The notes beneath the pieces were generated by a model, which saw nothing but the letters and a program-made list of their open reading frames with translations, made no database searches and was not told the origin of the DNA. Shown here in pieces: positions 41,768 to 54,245 of a DNA stretch of 64,000 nucleotides. Positions within the stretch are counted from its first letter, which is position 1; each line of letters starts with the position of its first letter. The stretch comes from Anniella stebbinsi (Eukaryota; Chordata; Lepidosauria; Squamata; Anniellidae): positions 229,055,654 through 229,119,653 of the forward strand of contig JARDYH010000001.1 of the NCBI GenBank assembly GCA_029215795.1. Reading direction: 5' to 3'. Position numbers and translations under genes: made by a program.

Positions 41768-42589
41768 TCTGGGTTAAGGACATCACCTACAGAATCGCTT
41801 GGCACAAATGATCAAAAGTTCTACCACTGCTCTGCTCCACTTAATCAATCTCTGTTTCAAAGATCTGCCTAGCAACAAATTGGGCTACTAGCTATGCCTT
41901 CCCCACCTCCTATGGACAAGCACTCTGCAAACTTCCAATGTGTCTTTCCTCCGCACGATTCCCAAATACATTCACATATGGTACAATTCCCCCACTTTTC
42001 CCATGGAAAGGCATAGCCATGCAGGGTTTTTTACATGTATGCTGGGTGCCTCCCTGGGAGGGGAAACCTATGCATGAGATGCCATCCCATTCCTGAAAAC
42101 TTTCAAGAGTTTAGAGCCACTACCCCCTTTTTGCTGTACATGCCTGGAGATAAGGAAAGGGCTTGGAGATTTGGCTTGACAAATGGGGCGGCGGTGGGAG
42201 GGGAGAGGAGTGGAAAGAAAGACCTTGAAAATCAGGGTGATGTGGGGTGGTTGGGAGGTGGTGGTGGGCAGGTAAGTGGCTAAGGATCGATGCTATGCAT
42301 GTAGAGAACAGTAGAGAACTGCAGAGGCAGGAGACAAAAGAAGACGCTCATAGCGTGAAGTGGGCCAATCAGAGACGAGCAGGTGATGTAGTGGCAGCAT
42401 GAGGGACAGTGGCATGTGGTTTCCATTGCGAAGGAAGCTGGGATACCTGCCCCCCAGGTGGGAGGGCTAGAGAGAGAGAAGGAGTGAGGAGGGGGGAAAT
42501 AAACTATGCCAATAGCTTATCTGCCTGATCGTGTGACAGGGCATTGTGGGATATTTTCAGAATAAGTGACTGTGAGTAGCTTATAAACC

Positions 42590-42960
42590 ACCCTAGCTTA
42601 AAGTGTCATGACAACCTGTCCAGGACTTAGTTTGCATAATCAAAACAAGCCATGGTTGCTTATTTAAATTGTGGTGCATGCTGGGCATGATTTCCATAAT
42701 CATCACCCAGGCAATGTTGTCAGAACCCACATCATCCAAACCCAGGTGGCATGGCTTGTTAAAGGGGGAAACAACCCTCCAATTCTGTTCTAGCATTACT
42801 GGAGGGTTGCTTTCCACTCCAACAAGTCATGTCCCCTGGATTCAGACAACACGACAAGCTATGCCCAGGCAGTAATTATAAAAATTGTGCCCCACATACA
42901 CTTAAATAAGCTGCCATGCCTTATTTTGATGATGCAAATTGGTCTATTTTGTTTGCACAA
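42590..42960. repeat. Degraded palindromic repeat
   Basis: Inverted words CAAGCCATGGTTGCTTATTT and AAATAAGCTGCCATGCCTTA, plus GGCATGGCTTGTTAAAGGG against CCAACAAGTCATGTCCCC, suggest two overlapping old MITEs. Boundaries are unclear. Confidence 0.4.
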
Positions 42961-43624
42961 TTGGGCCCACTGCCATTTACAGTACTCTCTCCTTGCCTGT
43001 CATAACAATGGGAATTTGGGTAGTATACCATAAAAATTAGCTAAGGTCTTGAATAGTTGGGCAAGGAGATCCTTTGCATTGCCTTTTAAGAAGTTTTAGA
43101 ATAGATGGGCACTAGCAAAGGGCACAAAGAAGACCACATATCCCAGAGAAAGAGCAAAAGGGCAGCCACTACAGGGTAAGACAAACCCAAAGAATAGGTG
43201 GAACTTAGAAATGAAGAAATAGAGAGCTGACCCTCAGAATTTCACAGCAGTCCTAGCAAAAAATGAAGTCAGGGATTTCTATAGTCACTGCTTTATCTTT
43301 AGATCACAGGGGGTTAAAAAATAGTGATAATAACAATTGGCAAGTGTATCCTTTAAAATATTCATTATACCAATGAGACTATTTCACTAAAGTACTTTTG
43401 TCTCTGGTATACAACACAGCTTGTTGTTGCTTAGTTACAAGCAAAAGACAGGAAACCTCTTTTGTATAAAGTATTTGTTGATGAAGAAGAGTAAAAGATT
43501 TTCTTTTCTGGTGTTGCTATTTAAAGAAATGTTAGAGTCACTAACCATTTTTTTCCATCATCCACCCACTCCCACTACAGTAGACCACTCATTCTGTTTA
43601 CTCACTCTGAACAGCATCCTATTT

Positions 43625-44210
43625 TAGGGTGACCATATGTCAGGAAAAACCAGGACATGTCAGGATTTTTGGTAACAAATCCGGGAGGAGGGGAGAATGA
43701 TGAAATTTGAAGAAAAATCTGGATTTTCCCCATCTTCCCCCCACCCAAAGGGCAGCTCTACTTTATAGTCAATGGGATTAACAAAAATGCTTACAGCTCC
43801 ATCATTTTTAAAGGTAAAGATATGAAACTTGGCAAGATGATAGCCCTTAGTTAGGGCTTTAGCTGTGCCATATTTGAAGCAGATCCATTTTAGGAATTTT
43901 TTAAAGATTGAGGTTTTTAAATTATTATTATTATTTAAAAATGTCATTTTTCAGGATAAAGAGATGAAACATGGCATTTTGATAGCTCCTATGTAGGGCT
44001 TTAGCCATGCCAAGTTTGAAGCAGTTCCATTCATCCATTAATTTTTAGGATTTTTTTAAAAAATTGTGGTTTTAAAATTATTATTTTTTAAAAAAAACAT
44101 CATTTTAAAGATAAGGAAATGAAACTTGGCATCATGATAGATCTTAAGCAGGGATTTAGCCATGCCAAGTTTCAAGCAGATCTGTTCATCTGTTGATTTT
44201 TAGCAAGTTT
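43625..44210. mobile_element. hAT-like element fragment with internal tandem repeats
   Basis: It begins TAGGGTGACCATATGTCAGG, a typical hAT-type end, but I see no matching right end. From about 43795 there are three diverged units of about 120-150 bp, each with AAGATATGAAACTTGGCA-like sequence, then TTAGGGCTTTAGC, then GCCAAGTTTGAAGCAG and CATC. The right end seems lost before the MITE at 44213. Confidence 0.5.
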
Positions 44211-44212
44211 CA

Positions 44213-44345
44213 AAACCAACCTGTTGCCCTCCAGATGTTTTGGACTACAATTCCCAGCACTCCTGATAGTTGCCCATACTGGCTGGGTCCGATCAGAGTT
44301 GAAATCCAAAGTCATGAGAGGACACCAGGGTTGGGCAAGGCTGGT
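44213..44345. mobile_element. MITE of the CCAGATGTTTTGGACTACAA family
   Basis: CTCCAGATGTTTTGGACTAC followed by CCCAGCACTCCTGATAG forms the left half. The right half is diverged (AGAGTTGAAATCCAAAG, GGTTGGGCAAGG). Confidence 0.65.
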
Positions 44346-44384
44346 CTAAGGTCTGCATGGGAATCTTCTGATAAGGGGAAAATA

Positions 44385-44681
44385 TAGGGTGACCAGATAA
44401 AATCCAGGTTAGGGCTCATGTAACTTTAACAGTTGTAGAGAAAAGGGAATTTCAGCCGGTGTCATTTGTATGCAATTAGTTCCTGGTGGAATTCCCTCTT
44501 CATCACAACAGTTAAAGGTACAGGCACTATGCTAGACCATAAACAAAAGAAGGCAGGGCCCCTGCAACTTTAACTGTTGTGAAGAACTAATTGCATACAA
44601 ATGACACTGGCTGAAATTCCCTTTTCTCTACAACTGTTAAAGTTACATGAGCCCTGACCTGGATTTTATCTGGTCACCCTA
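44385..44681. mobile_element. Palindromic hAT-like MITE, TAGGGTGACC family, copy 3
   Basis: TAGGGTGACCAGATAAAATC and its complement form the ends, with a perfect 8-bp duplication GGAAAATA (44377-44384 and 44682-44689). It is 297 bp, slightly shorter than its relatives because of a loss near the centre. Confidence 0.92.
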
Positions 44682-44689
44682 GGAAAATA

Positions 44690-45689
44690 TCTCTTCTTGG
44701 TTCTCCCCCTATCCCCCCCCATCAGATACCATCAAAACAACAATGCTGTCTTCCTCAAGTCTATTTGCATACAACTCAGATTTTGTTCCCAGAAGTTTGC
44801 CTGCTTGAACTACACATTCTCATTCCAAGTCACAGTCCTTTAAAATCGCAGCTGGTTACTCTACAAATTAGCTTAATGCAGCCAATGCCACACTGCGAGC
44901 TCAGCCAGGAAAAGAGCAGGATGAAAAGATCAAATTTAAATAATGATTCTCTTTGCATTGGGATGCTCCTTAGCTGTCGACTAGGGGCCATGAATACAGA
45001 GAAGCCATCAGGCTTTCTTTTTTAAATGAGACAAGGGTCGGGTTGCCATTTTCTGCTTTAAAACCCTTCAGCATTGTTCTGCCAGCAGCTTGAGTTCTTC
45101 CAATTAAGTCAAACCATTAAAAAAAAACCTAAAATGAGGCAATGGCATGTAGCTCTTAAAGAGAGGGAGAAAATGTTGGCCAAAATGAAACAAGGTCAGT
45201 TTTGTCCTTCATTTTCAATATTAAACTTGATGGAGGAGCAAAGGTGAAAGATTCACATGTACAGCAAATTTTAAAATACGCAACATCAAAAATCGCCTAT
45301 AGGCAAGAGAATACGGGGGGTGAGGGGAAGGTTAACACACTCGATAATGCAATCTCTGCACACTTAGGTGGTGTAGCACAGGAGCTCAGGGTTCAATGCT
45401 ATCAGGGTTGACCCGCCCATGAAGCAGGGTGAGGCAGCCATATCAGGCAGTGGAGTGGGAAGAGCAGCAAATTGTGCGGTGCCCTTCTGCTACACACACA
45501 CCCACCCACTGGGAGGGCCCACCACCACAGCCTTCAGTAGGTGCCCTGGAGGACACCGCCAGCCACTCACCCCACCAGGAGGGTCTACCACAGTGAGAGT
45601 GTGGCAAGCAGGGCTCTCGAGAGCAGCTGCCCACCTTCTCCTTCACTCACCACATGCAGCCAGAATTTGACTTTTTACCAAGTGTTGGT
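44690..45689. other. No gene recognised
   Basis: Mixed-composition sequence; short open frames show no motifs. Confidence 0.5.
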
Positions 45690-46005
45690 TATTTATTTAT
45701 TTATTTATTTACAATACTTCTATACTGCTCCCTATCTGAGAATTTTGCAGTGGTGAACAAATAAGCTAAAAGAATAAAAACAATAAAAACACATTAAAAT
45801 ACATTTTTAAAAGAAACAAAGTGCAAATAAGGGAACGCTTCCTGCAACAACTATGTTTTCAGGAGGTGCTGGAAGGAATACAATGTTGGCGCCTGCCTGA
45901 CCTCCAGAGACAGGGAGTTCCATAGGATGGGGGCAACCATCTCCTGCTAACGCATACTGGAACCATGTTGTAAAATCCTGTTTAGACATGTTAGCATCAG
46001 GCAAT
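45690..46005 (-). repeat. Antisense LINE 3' end with TTTA tail
   Basis: A (TTTA)n run at about 45691-45710 is the inverted tail. On the minus strand the sequence TGGAACTCCCTGTCTCTGGA, GTCAGGCAGGCGCC, CAGCACCTCCTGAAAACATA and GTTGTTGCAGGAAGCG is typical of squamate LINE 3' regions. Clade not assigned. Confidence 0.6.
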
Positions 46006-48385
46006 TGGGTGGATGGGTGTTTTCAGTATAGTGTGCACACTCAGTCATCCCACTTTTTGTCTCTTGCTGTGCAGGGTTTTGTAGTCCTTCAAAAACCTGC
46101 AAATCCTCCTTGACCAGAGGCATCAGTGGGACAAAGTATATTCAGCATGGAAAATGATAACTATTATCATGCCACCTACCCTGCTTTTAAGAATTGTCTG
46201 CCTCCAGCTATAGAGACTGGAGATATTGAATTATTTATTCCACCTAAACATCATACAGCAAACAACAATGGAAGAAAAGGAGTTTTTTTCCCAAAACAAC
46301 AAACAAACAAAAAACCACTAATTCAGAGAAGATCAGATAAAACAATTATTTTCCATATCCAGCTCTTCTTGTTCATGGTGGCACTGAAATTCAAAGTGTC
46401 TCTATCTCAAATTGCAAAACATAACAGAAAGTTGCTATATGTTTCGAATGTTTAGTAATACAAATCAATAAGTACATGTGGCCTCCCAAAATGGACCAAA
46501 GTCTGCTTTGCTTTAAGGAGGCATTTCATCAGCATGGGATAATGCCACTAACAATACATGAAAGTGGTTCTTAATTGTTAACAATTGCTAGCTGCAAAGA
46601 GGCTTTGCTTCTCTTTGTGCACCTGACCATCTTGGCCACAAAGCTGTCAGACCATTTTGCTGCGTGTTACAGATGTCTGAAGAACCCATTCTTTCCACCA
46701 TCAATACATTAACACTTTAGCCCTCCTGTCTAAGCTATCAGAACCTGCATCTTTCTCTGGACATTCAGGTCAGATTGGCCAGGATGTTGTTTTCAACAGA
46801 GGGATTTAACAGATCGTTTGCTCTAACGCTTTTAAATGTCAGACGGTGTCCTTTACAACAAACATCCCGAGAAGCTAAATTTATTCATTATCAGCAGAGT
46901 TTTCTCTGCTCCAACCTTAGGGTTTATTTTCCACATAATTTTTGATTTAATTTCATTATTGCGTTTCCCTTTAACTCAGTAGTTGCCAGCTGGTGGTTTG
47001 ATGCGATCAGCATCTAGTAAACAAACAAAGTGGACATTCAAGAGGTTTTTGTGGCATCACAAAGATCTGTGGGGAAAACTTTTGCTTTGCTTGGTTGGAA
47101 ACAGTGCACAAGTCACTCGGGCGCTGCTCTTTGGCCTGGGCACCACCGAGCAAGTGATTTTGCTTGGGAGTGGTGCTGCCCAGGATGATGTATGGCAAGA
47201 AAAAATTGTGCATGACTTTTGATCAGATAGGTGCCTCTTTCTGTGTGAAATGAGAGCATGCCCTCCGTGCCATCGTGTCACTTTGCATGGGGTGCCGCTC
47301 ACTTCGGAAGTACTAACTCACAATGATTTTTGCCACAGCAACAACATTCCCCAAGCAATAGGTCTGAAGACTCCATCCTTATCCTACCCCCTGTGAACAT
47401 GTGCTGCTCTTTCACTGGGTTTGCAGCAAAGGTGGCCTCAAAGCACAAGAACAGAGTAGGCAAAGAACAGGCAATAAGGAGTAAGGAAGGTTTGGTGGGC
47501 ACATTTGGTCTCATATAACAATATTCTCAAACAGAAAGTAGCCTGTATTTCACATTATGTTTGCAGAGAGAGGGTGGACAGACAATATTTTTATGGTGGG
47601 AACCTGCTCATTATTGCTCTTGATCTTGGTGCCCCTGAAAGCTTGCAAAGCCACTTGTGATATCTCCCATTCTCAGAGTAATACATGTTATGTATAATGT
47701 AATGTATTCTGTGTATAATGAACTGGCACAGTCAGAGAAGCTTGATCTAAAAGTCCCTAAAGTCGGAAGGAAATTTCCTATTAACTCCTGCATCGTTTGC
47801 AGTAGACCTTGGGTTCTTGATTATGAAAGCTGCTACTAACACACAGCCCTGCCAACCCTTTGTATTGACTGCATTGGCTATGGAGGTTGTTGCTTTTATT
47901 TGTCTGGCTTAAGCAGGGGCCAGTCTCGGGTCCCAGAGCTGCACAGATGTTAAATGCCAGCTCTGTCTCTGAAAAGCGACAGAGCTGCCAATCAATAAAG
48001 GGATGGCATGCACTGTGAAACAATCAATCCTTTGCTTTCAAAGAGATCCAGACACCCCGACTTCAGTGGAAGCCTGTTATTAAACTGTTTTGTTCCACAA
48101 AATGCACCCTAATGTTTCATGGTGTGGGTGATTTTAAATCTCCTCTCTGGAAAATATCTGTTATGCAGTGTTTCCTTGTTGATTCTTGACAGTGAGTGGT
48201 CATTTGACTTATTAGGAAGGCTGAGAACCACAGACAAGACACAAACCTTCGCAACTCTACTTTGCCATCCGGGAGCTCTCAAGCGTAGTATTTATGATGC
48301 AATGATGAAAAATGACCATTGAAAGAAAAGGTTACACTGTGTCCCAATAATTATTTAGTGTTTTCACTGTTCCCTGTTTTAAATT
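46006..48385. other. No gene recognised
   Basis: Both strands were read for exon-like motifs; none seen. Possibly the longest stretch of single-copy sequence in the window. Confidence 0.5.
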
Positions 48386-48389
48386 TTTA

Positions 48390-48495
48390 GAGATATAGAT
48401 ATAGATATAGATGTATGTGTGTTGCATGTTTTATTTGTGAACTGCCCATTGATGGGCAGTATAAAAATGTAAATAAATAAATAAATCAAAATATC
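48390..48495 (+). repeat. LINE-like 3' tail with GATATA simple repeat
   Basis: A (GATATA)n run is followed by GTGAACTGCCCATTGATGGG and AAATGTAAATAAATAAATAA, the form of a LINE 3' terminus. Confidence 0.5.
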
Positions 48496-48935
48496 AGCAA
48501 CAGTAGCACTTGTGCTCCAATCCATGGAATCACAAAATACATGGAAAGTGAAAGAAACCACATCCACCACCCTTACCCCCCCCCTACTGCCCAAACCTCT
48601 ATGTGTTTGGCCAAAGGTGAGAGTGAGTATACATTCATACAATGTATATGGCCTGTACACTTGATTGAAACCCTGGTACATGGAGGTTGGGTGGGGGCAG
48701 CAGGCCAGGGGTATGGCCAGTTACCATGATCCAACCCATCTTCCTGCATTTGATAAATCCATGAACCAGAGCATGTGGACTTGGTTACTTGTGACACAAA
48801 ATGATAAGAGGCAAAGAACCACAGTAAGTCTGACCAACAGTTAAGTCTTGCAATGTTCTACAAGCAATGGTTTCAAAAGGTGTTTGTTTTCTATCTTTAT
48901 CCCTTTTAATGAAGTAAATGATTTAGCAGCTAAGC

Positions 48936-49069
48936 TGGGGTAGGCAACCTGGTGCCTCCAGATGTGTTGGACTACAATTCCCATCACACAGGCAGCATGG
49001 CCAATGACCAGGAATTATGGGAGTTATAGTCCACAACATCTTGAAGGTATCAGGGGCTGCCTACCTCTG
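48936..49069. mobile_element. MITE of the CCAGATGTTTTGGACTACAA family, complete copy
   Basis: Ends TGGGGTAGGCAACCTGG and GGCTGCCTACCTCTG are inverted. The inner arms are CCAGATGTGTTGGACTACAA and its mirrored GTTATAGTCCACAACATCTT. Flanking octamers AGCTAAGC (48928-48935) and AACTAAAC (49070-49077) match at six of eight positions, consistent with an old hAT duplication. Confidence 0.75.
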
Positions 49070-49164
49070 AACTAAACAATACTGAACTAATCAGGAATCA
49101 AATCACTGGCAATCACAAATCAGGAGTAACAGTTGCTCTCCCAGCTTCCCATGGAACTGAGGAG

Positions 49165-50251
49165 TTCCTGTGGGGTTATTTGAAAAGTATGTGTTGGTGC
49201 AGATAGAACCATTGCTTAACATTTATATGAAACCACTGGGAGAGATAATCCAGAGGCATGGGGTGGGGTGCTATCAGTACGCTGATGACACCCAAATATA
49301 TTTCTCTATGCCTTTGACAACAGCGTCAGCTAAGGATAGTATGTCTCCTCTGAATGAATGCTTGGAGGCAGTAATGGGCTGGATGAGGAAAAACAAACTG
49401 AAGCTGAATCCAGACAAGACAGAGGTGCTTGCTGTCAAAGGCCACAACCTGGGTTTGGAGGTGTGTCAACCAGTTCTGGATTTGGTTACACTCCCCCTGA
49501 AAGACTGTGTTCACAGCTTGGGGGTACTCCTGGATTCTTCGCTCTAAATGACAGCTCAGATAGATGCGATGGCCAAGAGTGCCTACTATCAGCTTCAACT
49601 GATAATCCAGCTGCGCCCCTTCCTAGAGTTGGAAGACCTACAGACGGTAGTGCACGCACTGGTAACTTCAAGGCTCAACTTCTGCAAAGTGCTGTACATA
49701 GGGATACCTTTGTGTCTAGTCTGGAAACTTCAACTAGTTCAAAATATGGCAGCCAGGTTGGTCATTGGTACACCTAGGAGTGACCACATTACACCAGCCT
49801 TAAAATCACTCCATTGGCTGCCAATTAGTTTCCGGGTGAAGTATAAAGTGTTCGTCATCACCTTTAAAGCCCTTCATGGTTTGGGTCCCGGTTACCTGCG
49901 GGATCGCCTTCTCCCGTATAATCCACCCCACACACTCAGGTCCTCTGGGAAGAATTTGCTTCAATCAGCCAGAACTAGGTTGATAAGTGCTACCCAAAGG
50001 ACCTTCTCGTCTGCCACTCCCAGACTGTGGAGTGGCCTGCCGGGAGCGATTCGACAACTTAGCAGTCTTCTTTAATTTATGAGAGCTGTGGTCTCTTCTG
50101 GCAGGCCTACCTAGTTGAACTTTAAGATGTTTTTAATAATGTATTAGTTTTATTTGTTTTTAATGTTTTATCTATTTTATTATCTTTGTATTTATATTTA
50201 TTGTTGTTCCCCGCCTTGATCCAGAAGAAGAGGCGAGTAAGAAATAAATAA

Positions 50252-50293
<42 letters not shown>

Positions 50294-50300
50294 GTTATTA
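49165..50300 (+). pseudogene. 5'-truncated L2-like LINE, reverse transcriptase C-terminal half
   Basis: The frame encodes the catalytic and thumb part of a non-LTR reverse transcriptase: PLLNIYMKPLGEI, QYADDTQIYFS with the YADD catalytic motif at 49278-49289, GWMRKNKLKLNPDKTEVL, LPLKDCVHSLGVLLDSSL, then an in-frame TAA at 49545-49547, and onward SLHWLPISFRVKYKVFV, HGLGPGYLRDRLLP and RLWSGLPGAIRQLSSLL. The 3' region (CCCCGCCTTGATCCAGAAG) ends in a long ATT microsatellite tail (about 50251-50300). The clade is L2-like from memory of the motifs; CR1 relatives are the alternative. It is a dead copy. Confidence 0.85.
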
Positions 50301-50364
50301 TTGAAGATCAGGACCATGGAGAGCAATGTAGCAAGATGGATACTAAACTAACTTGGCTAGGCAA

Positions 50365-50480
50365 GGGAGCAGTTTTCCCCACCCTGGTGCCATCCAGATA
50401 TGTTGGACTACAACTCCCAGAATTCTTGAACATTGGCTTTGCAGGCTGCAACAGATGGGTTTTGAAGCCCAACAGTATGG
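50365..50480. mobile_element. Partial MITE of the CCAGATGTTTTGGACTACAA family
   Basis: TTTCCCCACCCTGGTGCC, CCAGATATGTTGGACTACAA and CTCCCAGAATTC mark its left half; the right half is not evident. Confidence 0.6.
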
Positions 50481-50859
50481 AGGGCATCAGGATGGGGGAG
50501 ACAGCATTAGGGAGTTACAGGTGTTGTTCCAACCCTGATCCAAAGCTGACTGAAGCTTTATACAGTCCCTCAGAAAGTGAGGTTTGGGTGAAGTTCTGCC
50601 GTCTTTGAGGGAATCTGCTTGCTTCTTAAAGAGGCTGTGTTCCAAAATGTAGATACATGCTCCCGCAGGGCTGAAATGCCTCCTCTAGCCTCTGGCCATG
50701 GCAAGCTCAAGAATCAATCCAGGCAAGAAAGAGGTACTGTTAGTGCAGATACAGGCAACCTGGAGGAGAAGACTATCAATGGCTACTAGTCCTGATGGCT
50801 AAGTGCAACCTCCAGTATCAGAGGCAGTAAGCCTGTATACACTTATTGTTGGGGAACAT

Positions 50860-50970
50860 GGGTGGGAGGGTGCTGTTGCACCATGTCCTGCTTGTGGTTC
50901 CCTGGTTGATGGCTGGACTAGATGAACCCTTGGTCTGATCCAGCATGGCTCTTCTTATGTTCTTAACCTT
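50860..50970 (+). mobile_element. CR1-like LINE 3' end
   Basis: GGCTGGACTAGATGAACCCTT, GGTCTGATCCAGCATGGCTC and TTCTTATGTTCTTA are the classic end of a reptilian CR1 subfamily, 5'-truncated. Confidence 0.8.
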
Positions 50971-51079
50971 TGGTCTGTGAGCCACATACAGTCCTCAGAG
51001 GCCTCCCACCCACCCCAGATTTCCCCTCCCCCATACCACCACTGCTGATGCCACTGCAGTTGTGATGGGAAGGAGAGTA

Positions 51080-51640
51080 CAAGTGGATGACTGTCAGGCT
51101 GTGAGGAGTGCAGTTCAAATAGAGATGATGGCGCAGCATTTTGTAATCTGTATTGGCTACCAGGCCCAACTTAAGGGCCGGCATTAACCTCTAAAGCCTT
51201 AGATGCTTTGGGTCAAGGTTACCTGAAGGAGCATCTTCTCCCCATGTATAACTGCCTGGACCTTAAGATCTTTAAGAGAGACCCTTCTCCAGCTTCCCCA
51301 CCTAATGAGGTGAGACAGGAGATTGCCTAGCAAAGGGTATTTTCAGTGGTGTTGCCCCATTGATGAATACACGCCTACAGATGGAGATCTTTTCTGAGCT
51401 AGATGTAGCCTTGCTATTTTCCCAGGAGTTTATATGTTTCAGTATATTTTAGATCTTCAAACTAATTGTTCTTTCCCCTTGTTGGGTTCTAGTACTGTAT
51501 TTAACTTTCTTTCTGTCTGTCTGTCTTCCCCCCCCCCCCCCTTTTACTACTCTGTGTTGATTTTATGCTGATTTCTGTGTTGGTTTAAATGAATAGTTTT
51601 TCATTTATTTCTATTTAGTATTTTGTTGTTTTAGAGGGCA
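51080..51640 (+). pseudogene. LINE reverse transcriptase C-terminal relic
   Basis: A decayed reading contains blocks similar to the LINE thumb region: TGGCTACCAGGCCCAACTTA, TTGGGTCAAGGTTACCTGAA (G-Q-G-Y-L-K), AAGGGTATTTTCAGTGGTGT (V-F-S-V-V). Many stops are present. A C-run near 51529-51542 interrupts its 3' region. Confidence 0.5.
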
Positions 51641-51842
51641 ATCCTATAGCCATTAGATGGTGCCTGAGAATCCATAGGATTGAGTAGAGCTCCCCCTCCA
51701 AGGCCAGAGACAGAGGAGATCATCTGGCTGTGGAGCTCCACCATCACCACCACCAGAAGCCCCTCCTAGCTGCTCTCAAGGTTGGGACTCCCAACTTTGG
51801 GAAAGAGAACCAGCTCAGGAAGGGTGGGAGAAGGAGTGTTGG

Positions 51843-51883
<41 letters not shown>
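51843..51883. repeat. (TAA)n microsatellite
   Basis: About 14 TAA repeats following GTTGGA. Confidence 0.9.
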
Positions 51884-52093
51884 TTGGGATGCCAAAAGTG
51901 TTGTTTTCTGTAAAGCTTTGTGAACTTATAACTTAGTTAACTGAGAAATATAGAAATGACATAAATATATAAAAGAAGACTAACATTAGAAAAACACCCA
52001 AAGTACACTGCAACTTTACAATTGACAACTCCTCATAATATTTCTGCAGAAGTTTAATAATTAGAAAGCATGTTTGTTAATTAACTGCAGATT

Positions 52094-52094
<1 letters not shown>

Positions 52095-52125
<31 letters not shown>
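52095..52125. repeat. (CA)n microsatellite
   Basis: About 15 CA repeats in AT-rich sequence. Confidence 0.9.
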
Positions 52126-52126
<1 letters not shown>

Positions 52127-52129
52127 AGA

Positions 52130-52974
52130 TCTGCTCTTTTTGAAATGGCTTTCTATTGATATATAAATATTTTAACTATGATACATGAAAAAACCGAATA
52201 TTTCTCTTTATTAATATATATCATTTATTGCTTGGCTAGATTAATTTTTAGAAAACCAGGAACCTTTCCAAACATTCAAAATGAATCATTGCATACAGAA
52301 AGATGGAAGGCAATTAATATGAAAGCAAACATGCTTCAGTGAAGAATAATCTTTCATAAAGATTATATTATGCTTTTTCTACACACATTCCTAAAAGCAC
52401 AGCTATGAAAGCACTTACTTGATATCACTGCGATCTTACATGCTTATAACCAGCATTGCATGCAACAGGATTTCTACCTTCTTCTTGAAAAATCAGAAAT
52501 GCAGTAGATGCAACATTTTTCTCAACATAAGGAAAATGTCATTTCTTGGATAGTTTCCAACTATAGAGGGGTTAAAGATATAAGCCCTTCTAGAGAAAGA
52601 GGTAGGAAGTACCCTATGAATGTACTTTGCACAAAGTAAAATACATTCTTCACATGAGTGCTTGCTTATTCGTGTGGCATATAACCTAAGATCCCATCTG
52701 GAAGAATTTTTTTTATCAAAAAATCTGTTTTTGGTTATCCAATTTACTTTTGTCCTCCTTATACAAAGGCAGAACCATTTTGATTTTGTGGTTTATAAAT
52801 TGTGCCTTAACTCAAAAAATGTGCAGGGCAAAGTTGGGGTAGAAATATAAGATAAATCTGTTCCTATCTTATAGCAGTAGAGGAGCAATTTGACGCTCTG
52901 GGGGTTACATCCAAAGTTATGCTGGTGGGATAAGGGCATGATGTGCCCTTGTTCTGCCAGCAGTTGTGCAAGTG
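52130..52974. other. No gene recognised
   Basis: Strongly AT-rich; no exon or paired transposon ends. Confidence 0.5.
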
Positions 52975-53450
52975 CTACCACAGGGATGGCAACTTGAGAC
53001 CCTCCAGATGTTTTGGCCTACAACTCTCACCATACCTCACCATTGGTTATGCTGGCTAGGACTAATGGGAGTTGTAGGCCAAAACTGGGCTGACCATATG
53101 CAAAGGAGGACAGGGCTCATGTAACTTTAACAGTTGTAGAGAAAAGGGAATTTCAGCCAGTGTTATTTGTATGCAATTAGTTCCTGGTGAAATTCCCTCT
53201 TCATCACAACAGTTAAAGTTGCAAGGGCCCTGGCTTCTTTTGTATATGGTCACTCTAGTATAGTGCATGCACCTTTAACTGTTGTGATGAAGAGAGAATT
53301 TCATCAGGAACTAATTGCATACAAATGACATTGGCTGAAATTCCCTTTTCTCTACAACAGTTAAAGTTACATGAGCCCTGTCCTCCTTTTCATATGGTCA
53401 TCCTAGCCAAAACATCTGGAGGACCACAAGCTGTCCATCCCCATGGTAGC
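52975..53450. mobile_element. MITE of the CCAGATGTTTTGGACTACAA family, interrupted
   Basis: The left portion (about 52981-53077, CTCCAGATGTTTTGGCCTAC through GGGAGTTGTAGGCC) and the right portion (from 53406, AAAACATCTGGAGGACC) are one palindromic MITE split by the younger MITE at 53086-53405. Confidence 0.8.
53086..53405. mobile_element. Palindromic hAT-like MITE, TAGGGTGACC family, copy 4, nested
   Basis: Ends TGGGCTGACCATATG and CATATGGTCATCCTA are flanked by a perfect 8-bp duplication GCCAAAAC (53078-53085 and 53406-53413). The full-length inverted arrangement matches copies 1-3. It disrupts another MITE. Confidence 0.92.
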
Positions 53451-53691
53451 AGAACAATTAGCACAACTAGTGCAAGCAATACCTAGGCTAACATAACCCA
53501 TTACCTAGTGAAGGATTATGCAGGGGCTTGTGCAACAGTTGAAGCAGAACCAAAGCAATAGCTTTAGCACTTGCGCAAGAATGAAAATTGTGCTTCCACT
53601 AGTGGCAGAAGCTTTGCGCCTGGAGAATGACACCATTGAATACACAGCAATGCTAGTATCTAAGGAAGTGACTGTCCATTTTAAAGGCTTA

Positions 53692-53826
53692 AGGGTGCAA
53701 TCCTATGCATGTTCAGACAGAAAAGAATCCTACAACTCCCAGCATTCCCCAGCCAGCATGGCTGTCTGGGGAATGCTGGGAGTTGTAGGAACTTTTCTGT
53801 CTAAATGTGCATAGGATTGTGCCCTA
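53692..53826. mobile_element. Palindromic MITE, GTGCAATCCTATGC family, copy 2
   Basis: AGGGTGCAATCCTATGCATG is mirrored by GCATAGGATTGTGCCCT. Inner arms CTACAACTCCCAGCATTCCC and GGGAATGCTGGGAGTTGTAG are perfectly complementary. It is the best-preserved copy of this family here. Confidence 0.85.
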
Positions 53827-54245
53827 ATATAACAATGGTGACTGACTTTTAGTTTGGCTTCTAGTTTTGTTCAATACAACCAATTGCCTGCTCCAACAAT
53901 GCATATACAGGCAGAGAATACCGCAACAGCACTGAGGGGTATTTACACAGAAAGTCAATGGTGGACATCAAATCTTGTTTACTTCTGAACAGAAGCCATT
54001 GAGAACTAACCCTTCCCTTCTAATCACAGCTCATACCCCTGCCCTCTGCTCCATGTCTTACTGCTCACTAACTAGCCTGTGCTCTGTATCTTAATTACAC
54101 TGGAATTTAATGAAGAGACAAACCCAGAAACCACTTGCTTTGAACTTGCCTCATGATGAAACACTCTATGGCCCACATTTCATGTGAACAAGCTCTTACA
54201 AAACTGAACCTGATTTAGACAAGGCCCCCCTATTCAATTTTATTT

